Shown here one piece after another: positions 1 to 6,328 of a DNA stretch of 10,751 bases. Each line of letters begins with the position of its first letter. The first letter of the stretch is position 1. The DNA is taken from contig LJCR01000038.1 of the NCBI GenBank assembly GCA_001399705.1, positions 1 to 10,751 on the forward strand, read 5' to 3'. The position numbers were made by a program, and so were the translations under genes. Below the pieces are notes generated by a model. The model saw only the letters and a list, made by a program, of their open reading frames with translations, did no database searches and was not told where the DNA came from. The stretch comes from Kouleothrix aurantiaca (lineage in GTDB: Bacteria; Chloroflexota; Chloroflexia; Chloroflexales; Roseiflexaceae).

Positions 1-69
1 CTGATCACATTTGTCGGCTTGCTCCAGGATCTTGAGTATTTGTTCTGCACTGTAGGTTGGCATTTTCAT
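1..69 (-). CDS. IS3-type transposase OrfA, N-terminal 23 codons only (runs off left edge)
   Basis: Read on the minus strand from 69, the codons give MKMPTYSAEQILKILEQADK and three more residues before the window ends. The pattern 'SAEQILKILEQAD' matches the usual start of the helix-turn-helix OrfA of IS3-family elements (compare family starts of the type 'T.EQI..IL.EA'). A strong Shine-Dalgarno AAGGAGG lies at 74-80. It is 4 bases before the ATG at 69 and 10 before the in-frame ATG at 63, so either could be the start. OrfA normally binds the IS ends and is fused to the DDE integrase OrfB by programmed frameshifting; none of that is visible here. The call rests on 23 residues plus the terminus-like sequence upstream, so the family is likely but not proven. 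Confidence 0.6.
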   Translation of the reverse strand, partial: MKMPTYSAEQILKILEQADKCDQ

Positions 70-127
70 AGCTCCTCCTTACGGAGATCCTATCATACCA
101 ACTTGGCAGTTTTATGGGCTCACTACA
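1..127 (-). mobile_element. End of an IS3-family insertion sequence (partial)
   Basis: Upstream of the OrfA start, the minus strand from 127 reads TGTAGTGAGCCCATAAAACT. It begins with TG and resembles the TGTA-TGA-CCC-AAAA-type termini of IS150-like members of the IS3 family. The opposite terminus and any target duplication are outside the window, so 127 is an estimate. The IS lies next to the truncated ATP-grasp gene and may be what cut it. Confidence 0.45.
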
Positions 128-208
128 TTGCGTGCAGGGTGGGACGATGCCTATGTCCTGAAAGTCCTCCATAATAATCCGCAGGAGTAGCACAAATGTA
201 ATGCGTAA

Positions 209-658
209 GCCCTGCGCAAACACGAGTGGCGAGAGGCATGCTTCATTCCAAACGCCGCCGATGTTGAGGCGGCGGCAAAGGTGATTCAGACCTTCTGCGG
301 CCGCCAGGGCCTAGATCTGGTTGGCGGCCTGGTGTTCCGCGCCTTCGAGCCGTTTGTCTCGGTCGGGACGCACCCCCAGAGCGGCACACCGCTGACGAAG
401 GAGTACCGGATCTGGTGGCTCGACGGCCATCCGATCGCGGTCGTCCCGCACTGGAACGAGGTCGTGTATCATGGCGGTCCGCCAGTTGCTCAGTTTGACG
501 GTGTCGCGCGCACCGTACGCTCGCGCTTCTTTACGATGGACGTCGCAGAGCGCATCGACGGCGCGTGGCGTATAGTCGAGCTTGGCGATGGACAGGTGGC
601 GTGGGCCGACGACCAGGTCGACCTGGCCGCGTTTTACGGATCGCTGGCTGATGCATGA
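209..658 (+). pseudogene. ATP-grasp domain protein (DUF4343-like), C-terminal remnant
   Basis: The frame is open from 209 and ends at TGA 656-658. It reads ALRKHEWREACFIP, then LVFRAFEPFV, GTHPQSGTPLTKEYRIWWLDG, and near the end VRSRFFTMDV and IVELGDGQVA. These match the C-terminal half of ATP-grasp proteins of the DUF4343 type; the final 'VELGDGQ' supplies a metal/ATP-binding acidic residue in that fold. The N-terminal half of the ATP-grasp fold is absent. A TAA at 206-208 closes the frame just before the recognisable homology, and the bases around it look like a decayed in-frame continuation. A GTG at 281 could start a 125-aa product, but it would begin inside the domain, so I read this as a remnant. 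The cause is probably decay linked to the IS3-type insertion at the left edge. Substrate of the intact enzyme is unknown. Confidence 0.65.
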
Positions 659-673
659 ATTAGGGAGAGCAGC

Positions 674-1416
674 GTGACATCTACCATCCCGATGGATCTG
701 CTTATGGTCGTTTTTGCCGCGGGCGAGGGCAAACTGGCCACAATACCGCCAGACATTGCGCCGATTATCGATGAGCTGCGCGCGCGAGCGAGGCTGCGGC
801 GCGACTTCAGCCTGCCCGCCGGCAGCTCCAGCAGCTCGCCGATGGCGAGTGAGGGGTGTCCCGCGGCGTACACCGTGACCCAGGATGGCTGCGCGCGCGT
901 CGAGCGGCTATGCGCTGCGCATGTGCAGCGGCTAATAGCGGGCGGGCGAGCGTCGAGCCCGCGGATCTGTCGCAGGCGGGGCTGTGCGATCGCTGCGCCG
1001 CCGAGGAGCATTCCGCGCTGGAGGCCCGGCGCGCCGACATCGCGCGGCAGGAGCGCAAGCGCACAGAAGCCGAGGTGTGCAGTCTGCTGCTGTTGCTCCG
1101 CGAAGCCTTTGACACACCCTGGGCCGGAAGCGATCCGGCGCACGTCGCCGAGGTCGCCGCGCTCAAGCGGCGTATCCAGGAAGCGCTCGGCGGCCGCTAT
1201 TCAGGCGAGGATATGTTGGCGGTGCTGGAGTTTTACGCCAACGCTCAAAATTGGGAGACCGTCTACGCCGGCAGCGCGGCGGACGGCACACAGGGGCCTG
1301 ACTTCACGCCCATTGACCTCGACCGCGGCCGGCGGGCACGCCAGGTATTGGATCTGCTGGAGACCGAGGAGGCGCGCGTGGCCACGCTGGGTGGATCGGC
1401 CGTGCCAGGCCGGTGA
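674..1416 (+). pseudogene. Unrecognised hypothetical protein, apparently multiply frameshifted
   Basis: A GTG at 674, preceded by AGGGAGA, opens a protein-like frame: MTSTIPMDLLMVVFAAGEGK to about residue 37. Protein-like character then moves to the next frame (RASEAAARLQPARRQLQQLA, about 781-849), which hits TGA 850-852. It seems to return to the first frame (YTVTQDGCARVERLCAAHVQ, about 870-930), then to the second frame from about 945 to TGA 1414-1416 (SVEPADLSQAGLCDRCAAEE, a long charged stretch, and a C-terminus ending TLGGSAVPGR). Either single frame alone is partly arginine/serine-rich nonsense. The composite has a coiled-coil-like segment, several Cys residues (CDRC) and an acidic alpha-helical C-terminus. 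I recognise no family. Repeated compensating shifts point to decay or to indel errors. The last third, in the frame that ends at 1416, is the best-supported part. Confidence 0.5.
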
Positions 1417-1429
1417 GATGGCTGGTGAG

Positions 1430-1471
1430 AAACGCCGTGAGGACATCAGAACGATGTCCTCACGGCGTTTT
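1430..1471. terminator. Bidirectional intrinsic terminator
   Basis: Arms 1430-1447 (AAACGCCGTGAGGACATC) and 1453-1470 are perfect 18-base complements around the 5-base loop AGAAC. The right arm ends GTTTT and the left arm begins AAAAC on the other strand, so each direction has a short U tract. It lies between convergent coding regions ending at 1416 (plus) and 1476 (minus), where a shared terminator is expected. Confidence 0.85.
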
Positions 1472-1475
1472 GAAG

Positions 1476-1748
1476 TTACGATCGGTTGCCGTTTTGGTCC
1501 AGCCTCAGCATCTCGATGAGGACCAGTGGGCCGTGTGAGGAATCTTTCGGAACGACGCGCGTAAACAGCGTATCGAGCGTTATACCCTCCAGCGCCGGAT
1601 TTACGGCGATCTGCTCGCGCAGGGTCGCTTCGATCACCGCGCGGTCCATGCTGGAGTACAACACGCGCTTGGTGTTGGCAAGGTGCGGCTGTTCGCACAT
1701 CCAGAGCGCGAGGTGGACGCCGGTGCGCGTACGATCGTTGTTGCTGTA
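1476..1748 (-). pseudogene. Response-regulator receiver-like protein, C-terminal piece (split by tnpB element)
   Basis: Ninety codons from 1748 down to TAA at 1478-1476 begin YSNNDRTRTGVHLALWMCEQ and continue PHLANTKRVLYSSMDRAVIE, ending RLDQNGNRS. The piece supplies the part of a receiver-like domain after strand 3: the G-H-L-A helix and a VLYSS strand where classic receivers carry the conserved Thr/Ser. It then has a C-terminal extension. It has no start of its own; the frame simply continues upstream into the tnpB right end. Joining codon GAC (3095-3093) to TAC (1748-1746) gives ...VILDFDYSNNDRTRTG... without a frame change, so this and 3093-3272 were one 150-aa gene. The terminator at 1430-1471 closes it. 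Without strand 4, strand 5 and helix 5, the N-terminal piece alone should not fold as a receiver, so the gene is probably inactive. Confidence 0.8.
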
Positions 1749-1900
1749 GTGACACTCCGCACGGGTTAAAACCCGGCGGCTTCTTGGGGCAACCCGCCTA
1801 CTGGCGAGCTTATGCCCCAACGGAGCTGTCCGCCCCGGTTTAGGATGTTTATTGCGGCGTTGTGATCTCTATCGAGCGATAGTCCGCACGCGCAATCAAT
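1749..1900 (-). ncRNA. TnpB omega RNA (reRNA) scaffold, 5' boundary approximate
   Basis: In tnpB elements the guide RNA overlaps the 3' end of tnpB and runs to the right end, with the guide taken from the adjoining host DNA. Here the right end has the stem CGGGT/ACCCG (1762-1775, with GC pairs outside) and an upstream AGGCGGGTT/GGGGCAA-rich segment. The guide would begin at 1748 on the minus strand: TACAGCAACAACGATC. The end at 1749 is supported by the host-gene reconstruction; the 5' end at about 1900 is only a guess from typical lengths. Confidence 0.55.
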
Positions 1901-2911
1901 CCAGCGATCTGAGAGCGAAAGGGACTCGAAGCTATGGCCACACTGGCTACAGGTTTTGGATGTAGAGCGCGGGTCTACCAAAACGACCACACGACCGGCA
2001 CTTTCAGCCTTGTGCGTGAGTCGTTGAACCAGGTAGCCCCATCCGGCATCCAAAATACTCTTTGCGAGATTCCCATGCACCATGCGCGTGATGGTGAGGT
2101 CTTCAAGCGCGATTCGGTCGTAGCGGTTGGTGAGATCATTCGCCAGCTTGTTCAGGAAGTCTTTGCGCTGGTTGCTGATATGTTCGTGCTGGCTTTGGAG
2201 TATCGCAATCGCTTTACGGCGATTCTTTCCGCCCTTTGCCCGACGTGCCACCCGCCGTTGGGCAACCCGCAGCTTCCGTTGGGCCGTGCGATAGAAGCGC
2301 GGATGGTCGACCTTCTCACCGTTGCTGGTGGTGATCAGGCTTGCCAGCCCCACATCTATCCCAATTGCTTCGCCAGTCGCTCTGGCATGCGTGCTATCGT
2401 CGACGACACACGAGAATGCGGCGTACCACTTGCCTGCCTTCTTGGAGATGCGGAGCGTCTTGATCGCGCCTTCGATTGGACGATGCCAGCGGATAGCAAT
2501 CCGACCAATACCCGACAGTTTCAGCCGCCGCCCATCCACCTTGAAGCCGTTCCCCAGCTCTTTGAAACCGAACGAATGCCAGCGGTTACGGCCCTTAAAG
2601 CGCGGATAGCCCGCCTTTTCACCCGCCTTCACACGACGGAAGAACGCATCGAACGCTTTATCGAGGTCTTGTACCACGGTCTGCAAAACGTGGCTATGGA
2701 CGTTCTTTGCATAGGGATTGGTTGCCTTACGCCCTTTCACCTGTCGCAACTGCTCAAACTTGCCTACCTGTTCGCCGCGCTCCCCATAGGCCGTTTTCCG
2801 TTCAGCCAAACAATCGTTATAGAACAAGCGGCATGTTTCCAGAGTCGCATCAAGCAATCTGGCTTGGGTACAACTTGGGTACAGGCGGTAGAGAAAGGCT
2901 TTGCGCGCCAT
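1766..2911 (-). CDS. tnpB: RNA-guided endonuclease TnpB
   Basis: TnpB is the RuvC-type nuclease ancestral to Cas12. It binds an omega RNA from its element's right end and cuts DNA next to a TAM. From ATG 2911 the protein has 381 aa, a normal TnpB length. The wedge/REC N-terminus starts MARKAFLYRLYPSCTQARLL. RuvC-I has D186 in GIDVGL, RuvC-II has E270 in ALEDLTI, and RuvC-III has D347/D349 in LDRDHNAA. A zinc finger is formed by C321, C324, C340 and C342 (CSQCG...CACG). All catalytic and zinc residues are present, so it should be active. I chose 2911 because family homology starts there; the open frame runs on to an ATG at 3055, but those 48 residues lie in the left-end hairpin region and look non-coding. 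The ribosome site is weak (AAAGGG about 15 bases upstream). The stop TAA is inside the right-end hairpin, usual for this group. Confidence 0.93.
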   Translation of the reverse strand: MARKAFLYRLYPSCTQARLLDATLETCRLFYNDCLAERKTAYGERGEQVGKFEQLRQVKGRKATNPYAKNVHSHVLQTVVQDLDKAFDAFFRRVKAGEKAGYPRFKGRNRWHSFGFKELGNGFKVDGRRLKLSGIGRIAIRWHRPIEGAIKTLRISKKAGKWYAAFSCVVDDSTHARATGEAIGIDVGLASLITTSNGEKVDHPRFYRTAQRKLRVAQRRVARRAKGGKNRRKAIAILQSQHEHISNQRKDFLNKLANDLTNRYDRIALEDLTITRMVHGNLAKSILDAGWGYLVQRLTHKAESAGRVVVLVDPRSTSKTCSQCGHSFESLSLSDRWIDCACGLSLDRDHNAAINILNRGGQLRWGISSPVGGLPQEAAGF

Positions 2912-3038
2912 GGCTGAGAGGCCCTTTGAGCGATCAGTTTGTGCTAGAACAATTGTACTATAAATAGCACTTTGCCGCAACAGAAAGCCATAGACAATGA
3001 ATACAATGTCACCTTCGTCCTGGCTGAAGCCAGCGAGA

Positions 3039-3085
3039 AACCCGCCTAACCGCACGCACTCAAGTGCGGCGGCTTGCGCCGGGTT
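3039..3085 (-). repeat. Left-end subterminal hairpin of the tnpB element
   Basis: AACCCG (3039-3044) pairs with CGGGTT (3080-3085). Inside it, CGCAC (3055-3059) pairs with GTGCG (3064-3068) around TCAA, with a bulged CCGC/GCGG extension. Subterminal hairpins of this kind are what a Y1 transposase recognises in IS605-type ends. It lies just inside the left boundary at 3092. Confidence 0.6.
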
Positions 3086-3092
3086 CTATTCG

Positions 3093-3272
3093 GTCAAAGT
3101 CCAGGATGACAATCCCTGATGTTGGCTGGCGTTCCAGCCTCATTACCGCGCCGCGGTAGCCGGCGACGACTTCCGCATTGGCGGCGCCGGCTTTGCGACG
3201 AATGATGCTGGTGAGCGGCAATCCAATATCGCGCTCGTCGTCGACAACCAGCACAAGCTGCCCTTGTAACAT
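3093..3272 (-). pseudogene. Response-regulator receiver-like protein, N-terminal piece (split by tnpB element)
   Basis: From ATG 3272 the 60 host codons read MLQGQLVLVVDDERDIGLPL, then ...TSGIVILDFD up to the tnpB element. VLVVDDERDIG is the strand-1 and acidic-pair signature of receiver domains, and VILDFD supplies strand 3, where the phosphoacceptor Asp is expected (D58 or D60). After 3093 the frame runs into the element for 10 more codons and stops. The ATG lies 2 bases after the kinase TAA, with GGAG about 8-11 bases upstream inside the kinase tail, so translation was coupled to the kinase. It was evidently the partner receiver of that kinase, but the split should abolish phosphotransfer output. 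Its rear half is at 1476-1748. Confidence 0.82.
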
Positions 3273-3274
3273 TA

Positions 3275-4729
3275 TTAAGCTCCTGCCATATTCTGCGGTA
3301 GCCAGACGGTCACTGTTGAGCCACAGCCCGGACCGTCCGACGCGAAGATGATGGTGCCGCCGTGCGCGGCGACGACACCTTTGCTGGTGTAGATACCGAG
3401 CCCGGTGCCGTCGGTTCCCTGCGCGGTGCTGAGGCGTGTAAATGACTGGCCGATACGTTCAAGATCGTGTGCGGTCATCCCGATGCCGTTATCCGTGATG
3501 CTGAGCGCCACGCCATCCGATGCGCGCTCCACGGCCAGGGCGATGACGCCCTCGCGGCCGGTGTCATCGACGGTCTTATGGGTGTATTTGATGGCGTTGC
3601 CGAGTAGATTGGCCAGCACGCGCTCTATACGCTGCGCGTCGATCGTGAGCTGGATCGGCCCGGCGGGGCGGTGGAAATGCAGGCGGCACTCGTTCAACTG
3701 GGCCAGCGCGGCGTATTGTTGGACGACGCCCTCCGCCAGAGCCGCCAAGTCGGTGTCCTGGCGCTTGAGTTCGAGCTTGTCGCTCTCCAGCAGCGCGGCG
3801 GTAAACAGGTTGTTGACCAGCGCAGTTGCGCTGTTGAACCCTCGCTCGACACCCTCGCGCGCCTCGGCGATTCGTTCGCAGTCCAGGCCGGCCTCTTCGG
3901 TATCGAGCACCAGCATGTCGACGGCAGAGCGCACCACGGTCAGTCCGCTGTTGAGATCGTGCGCGGTGGCGCGCAGCTCGTGCGAGCGCCGCTGCATAAT
4001 GGCCGCGAGCTGTGTATTGGCCTCGGCCAGTTGTGCGTTACTGGCCGCGAGTTCTTGCGTGCGCGCGGCAACTTGCTGCTCTAATGTGGCGTTCAATTCC
4101 TGGAGCGCGGCGTTGGCCGCGATTTCCGAGCGGATCTTGCGCACGAAAATGGACGCGCCGACCACGAGGAATGCTGTGAAGGCGCCGAGATCGATCGCCA
4201 TCCTTGGCAGGATGGTGAGCAGAGCGCTGGTTGGGGCGCCCTTGAGGTAAAGTGCGATAGCGGCGCCGATGAGCTGGAGCATCGCGGCCCAGATGCCGGT
4301 ACGTGGAGTAATAAACAGGGTTGCGACGATGACCGGAAACAACAATATCATCGGAACAGGTGCAGAATCCACCAGAAAGCTCTGCGGTTCGAGAGCGGCG
4401 GCGCTGCTGCCGATCGCGACAAGCGTAAATAATATGGCCCCGTAGGTTGTGCCGCGTCGCGTCAGCCATACAGCCAGCAGTAGCGCGGACAGATCGCAGA
4501 GGACGATGAGGAGGTACGCCGGGTCTTGCGCGAACGCGACGATCGCCGCGATATTGATAAGCAAGAGGACGCTGAGGGTGGTCAGCAGGCCCTGGTTGAG
4601 CACGAGCCGCACCGGATCGTCGGTTGTGACCATCAACCACCAGCGCCAGAAGCGCCTCAAGTGCGCGCCGAGCGTAGGACGAGCAGCTACAGGCTTGGAA
4701 ATAGTAGAGTGCGAGGGAGTGTTCTGCAT
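3275..4729 (-). CDS. Membrane sensor histidine kinase
   Basis: An inner-membrane sensor kinase that autophosphorylates on His and passes the phosphate to a receiver. Counting from the ATG at 4729 (484 aa), about residues 41-195 form some six hydrophobic membrane segments with little outside sequence, so the sensor is the membrane part itself. A coiled coil follows (about 195-245, 'LNATLEQQVAARTQELAASN'). The dimerisation/H-box contains His257 in TAHDLNSGLTVV, an unusual H-box lacking the common E-L-R-T-P after the His. The ATPase domain has an N-box around N378 (LLGNAIKY), G1 DNGIGM, F-box SFTRL and G2 GTDGTGLGIYTSKGVVAAHGG, all intact. The frame extends to ATG 4753, but a strong AAGGAGG lies at 4738-4744, inside that extension. 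One of the three consecutive ATGs at 4735-4727 is therefore the real start; I prefer 4729 for spacing. The receiver gene follows after 2 bases. Signal unknown. Confidence 0.9.
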   Translation of the reverse strand: MQNTPSHSTISKPVAARPTLGAHLRRFWRWWLMVTTDDPVRLVLNQGLLTTLSVLLLINIAAIVAFAQDPAYLLIVLCDLSALLLAVWLTRRGTTYGAILFTLVAIGSSAAALEPQSFLVDSAPVPMILLFPVIVATLFITPRTGIWAAMLQLIGAAIALYLKGAPTSALLTILPRMAIDLGAFTAFLVVGASIFVRKIRSEIAANAALQELNATLEQQVAARTQELAASNAQLAEANTQLAAIMQRRSHELRATAHDLNSGLTVVRSAVDMLVLDTEEAGLDCERIAEAREGVERGFNSATALVNNLFTAALLESDKLELKRQDTDLAALAEGVVQQYAALAQLNECRLHFHRPAGPIQLTIDAQRIERVLANLLGNAIKYTHKTVDDTGREGVIALAVERASDGVALSITDNGIGMTAHDLERIGQSFTRLSTAQGTDGTGLGIYTSKGVVAAHGGTIIFASDGPGCGSTVTVWLPQNMAGA

Positions 4730-4759
4730 CATCATGTCCTCCTTGACCGGCACCGCCGG

Positions 4760-4977
4760 CTCCCTAGCTTGTAGTGACCGTCCGGCGCGAAGCTGATAGC
4801 GCCGCGCATAGCGGCGACATCTATGTTGATCGGGCTACCGAACCCGGTGCCGTTATTCCTGATACTTATCACCACGCCGTCAGATGAGTGCTCTACGGCC
4901 AACGTGGTGCCGTCTGCAAGTATTCGAGCAGCGTGGCGGCTGGGCCTGGTAGATTCAGCGAAGAGTTGGAATGTCAC
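4760..4977 (-). pseudogene. Remnant of a second histidine-kinase ATPase domain
   Basis: A GTG at 4977-4975 overlaps the P450 stop (TAGTG), giving an 81-codon frame that runs to 4732. Its middle, LAVEHSSDGVVISIRNNGTG, aligns with LAVERASDGVALSITDNGIG of the kinase next to it, and AMRGAISFAPDG aligns with HGGTIIFASDG. The DNA also matches: about 4776-4826 resembles 3331-3376, and 4867-4917 resembles 3499-3550. The F-box and most of the G2 box between them are missing, an internal loss of about 33 residues. The region N-terminal to the ATPase domain is also absent. It cannot bind ATP as a kinase. I read it as the worn tail of an older tandem kinase gene. It could still be translated by coupling to the P450. 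Confidence 0.6.
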
Positions 4978-5738
4978 TATGCCCCCGCTTTCACGGCCTC
5001 AGGACATCGCGTGCCCACCTGTGCTGTCAAACGACGATTTGGATGGATGCTCAAACCTGCGAGTGGTTTGGGAAGTGGCCCATCTATGTTCAACGTGCAG
5101 CGCTGCGCGAAACGAATAAGCAAGAGATTCAGCTCCAGCATGGCCAGGTGCTGACCGACGCACATCCGCAGACCAGCGCCAAACGGGAAGTAGGTGAACA
5201 GCGCGGGTTTCGGCGCGTCAAGCCAGCGTTCGGGCAGGAAGCTGTTCGGCTGTGTCCACAGATGCGGCAGCCGGTGATTGGCATAGGGGCTGGCCATCAC
5301 AGCAGCGCCGGCGGGGATCGAATACGGACCAAGCTGGTCGGGCAGAAGCGCCTGGCGTGAAATCACCCAGCTCGACGGGTAGAGCCGCAGTGTTTCATCA
5401 AGGATCGCGCGCGCGTAGGGCAGCCGGGGCAGATCGTCGGCGCGCGGCGGCTCGCCGTGCAGCACGCTGTCAACTTCGCGATGCAGCCGCTGCATGACGC
5501 CCGGGTGCGCCGCGAGAAGCGCCAGGGCCCAGCTTGCCGATGTGGCCGTGGTTTCGTGGCCGGCGAGCAGCATTGTGAGCACTTCATCGCGCAGTTCACG
5601 GTCACTCATGCCCTGGCCTGTTTCCTCATCGCGCGCGGCAAGCAGCATGCCGAGCAGGTCATCGTGCTCACGAGAATCGGCGCATCGTTCGGCAATCAAG
5701 GCATACACGCGCTCGTCCAGGGTCTGGAGCGCATGGTG
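4977..5738 (-). pseudogene. Cytochrome P450, C-terminal two thirds (downstream of in-frame TAA)
   Basis: P450s use a Cys-bound heme to insert one oxygen atom into organic substrates. Numbering from ATG 5708, the piece holds the I-helix AGHETTATS (about 49-57), K-helix ETLRLYP (ExxR, about 105-111), the PERW motif (159-162) and the heme loop FPFGAGLRMCVG, with the axial Cys at residue 183 (codon 5162-5160). All fit the bacterial CYP102/CYP110-like class. The frame is open upstream to 5738 (HHALQTLDERVYALIAER), where it meets a TAA at 5741-5739. The codons on the other side are in the same frame and continue the same protein, so a single nonsense codon separates the halves. The ATG at 5708 has no clear ribosome site. 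Heme binding is possible for this piece, but substrate entry elements are in the other half, so function is doubtful. Confidence 0.85.
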
Positions 5739-6328
5739 TTAGTGGCGTTTGGCCCCGCTCGGCACGGGCCATTCGACAAACTGCTTGAGCCGGCGTGATA
5801 GGTAGTTTACGGCTTCACGAAAGCTCGCGCTGATCAGCGTTACATCCTGATCGCGCTGATCACGGTTGAGGAGCAGCCGAAACGCAATCGACAGGGTTAC
5901 ACACATTAGCGCTTCGTTGATATTGATCTGCGGGTGCGCTATCCAGGCGTCCAACGCGGCATCGACCGTATCGACGATAGCGCCAGCCATTCCGTTCCGG
6001 CGCTTGCGGTGGAACGCCGGCTGCATCAGGCGCCGCTGGCGCAGCCAGCTCTGCCCGGTCGAGAGAAACAAGCCGTTGCCGATGAGCGATTCCAGGCGGC
6101 GGAAAATCCCCGGTCGCTGATAATTTTGGTGATTGGCGACGAGGATATGCCGGATTATATCCGGGTCGGCAGCAAGATAGGTGCCAGGGCCGAGCTGCAC
6201 GACGCTGCCGCGCGGCAGCGGCAGTGAGACAGTCGAGCGGGGCGCGCCATGTGCGGGAGAACGCCGACCAAGGGAAGACCACCTGCCCGCGGGGGCGCTG
6301 TTATCGGGTCTGGCCGTGGCATACTCAT
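5739..6328 (-). pseudogene. Cytochrome P450, N-terminal third, frameshifted near its start
   Basis: The frame ending at TAA 5741-5739 encodes RGSVVQLGPGTYLAADPDII, LIGNGLFLSTGQSWLRQRRL (helix C with the W-x-x-x-R heme-propionate motif) and MQPAFHRKR, standard for P450s. Its own upstream codons make poor sense. The probable true start is ATG 6328 in another frame: MSMPRPDPITAPPRAGGLPL, then VGVLPHMAR, the normal proline-rich P450 beginning. A third frame then supplies APLDCLTAAAAR (about 6218-6250) before RGSVVQLGPG. So two small indels lie between about 6250 and 6205. With the TAA at 5739 this makes at least three lesions in one gene of about 450 codons. No strong promoter was found upstream; a TATACT lies near 6405-6410 without a convincing -35. 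Confidence 0.78.

Larger units (their letters stand above)
1749..3092 (-). mobile_element. Solo tnpB transposon (IS200/IS605 superfamily, IS1341-like, no tnpA)
   Basis: The element is read on the minus strand. The left end starts at 3092 directly after host TTTGAC and folds into a long imperfect hairpin (3039-3085, inner stem 3055-3059/3064-3068). The right end finishes ...GGAGTGTCAC at 1749, after the hairpin 1762-1775. There is no target duplication, as expected for single-strand IS605 transposition. The boundaries come from reconstructing the interrupted receiver gene, which rejoins in frame. The 10-mer TAGGCGGGTT occurs near both ends (minus strand; 3048-3039 and 1800-1791). The element has only tnpB and no Y1 transposase, so it would need TnpA from elsewhere in the genome to move. 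Confidence 0.85.

Noticed and set aside
634..1166. Two long minus-strand frames (634-1143 and 807-1166)
   Set aside because: They overlap the ATP-grasp remnant and the 674 gene on the other strand, and their composition is that of antisense shadows.
1934..2917. 327-codon plus-strand open frame
   Set aside because: It is the exact antisense of tnpB, whose motifs are unambiguous; the antisense product has no recognisable domain.
2912..3055. N-terminal extension of TnpB to ATG 3055
   Set aside because: TnpB homology begins at MARKAFLYRL (2911); the extension lies in the left-end hairpin region and has no family match.
3405..4250. 281-codon plus-strand open frame
   Set aside because: Antisense to the histidine kinase; serine/arginine-rich shadow sequence typical of GC-rich complements.
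5770..5790. Possible second copy of the ATTCGACAA... dispersed repeat
   Set aside because: Only the first 9-10 bases agree and the sequence fits the P450 reading frame (LKQFVEW), so it is coincidence.
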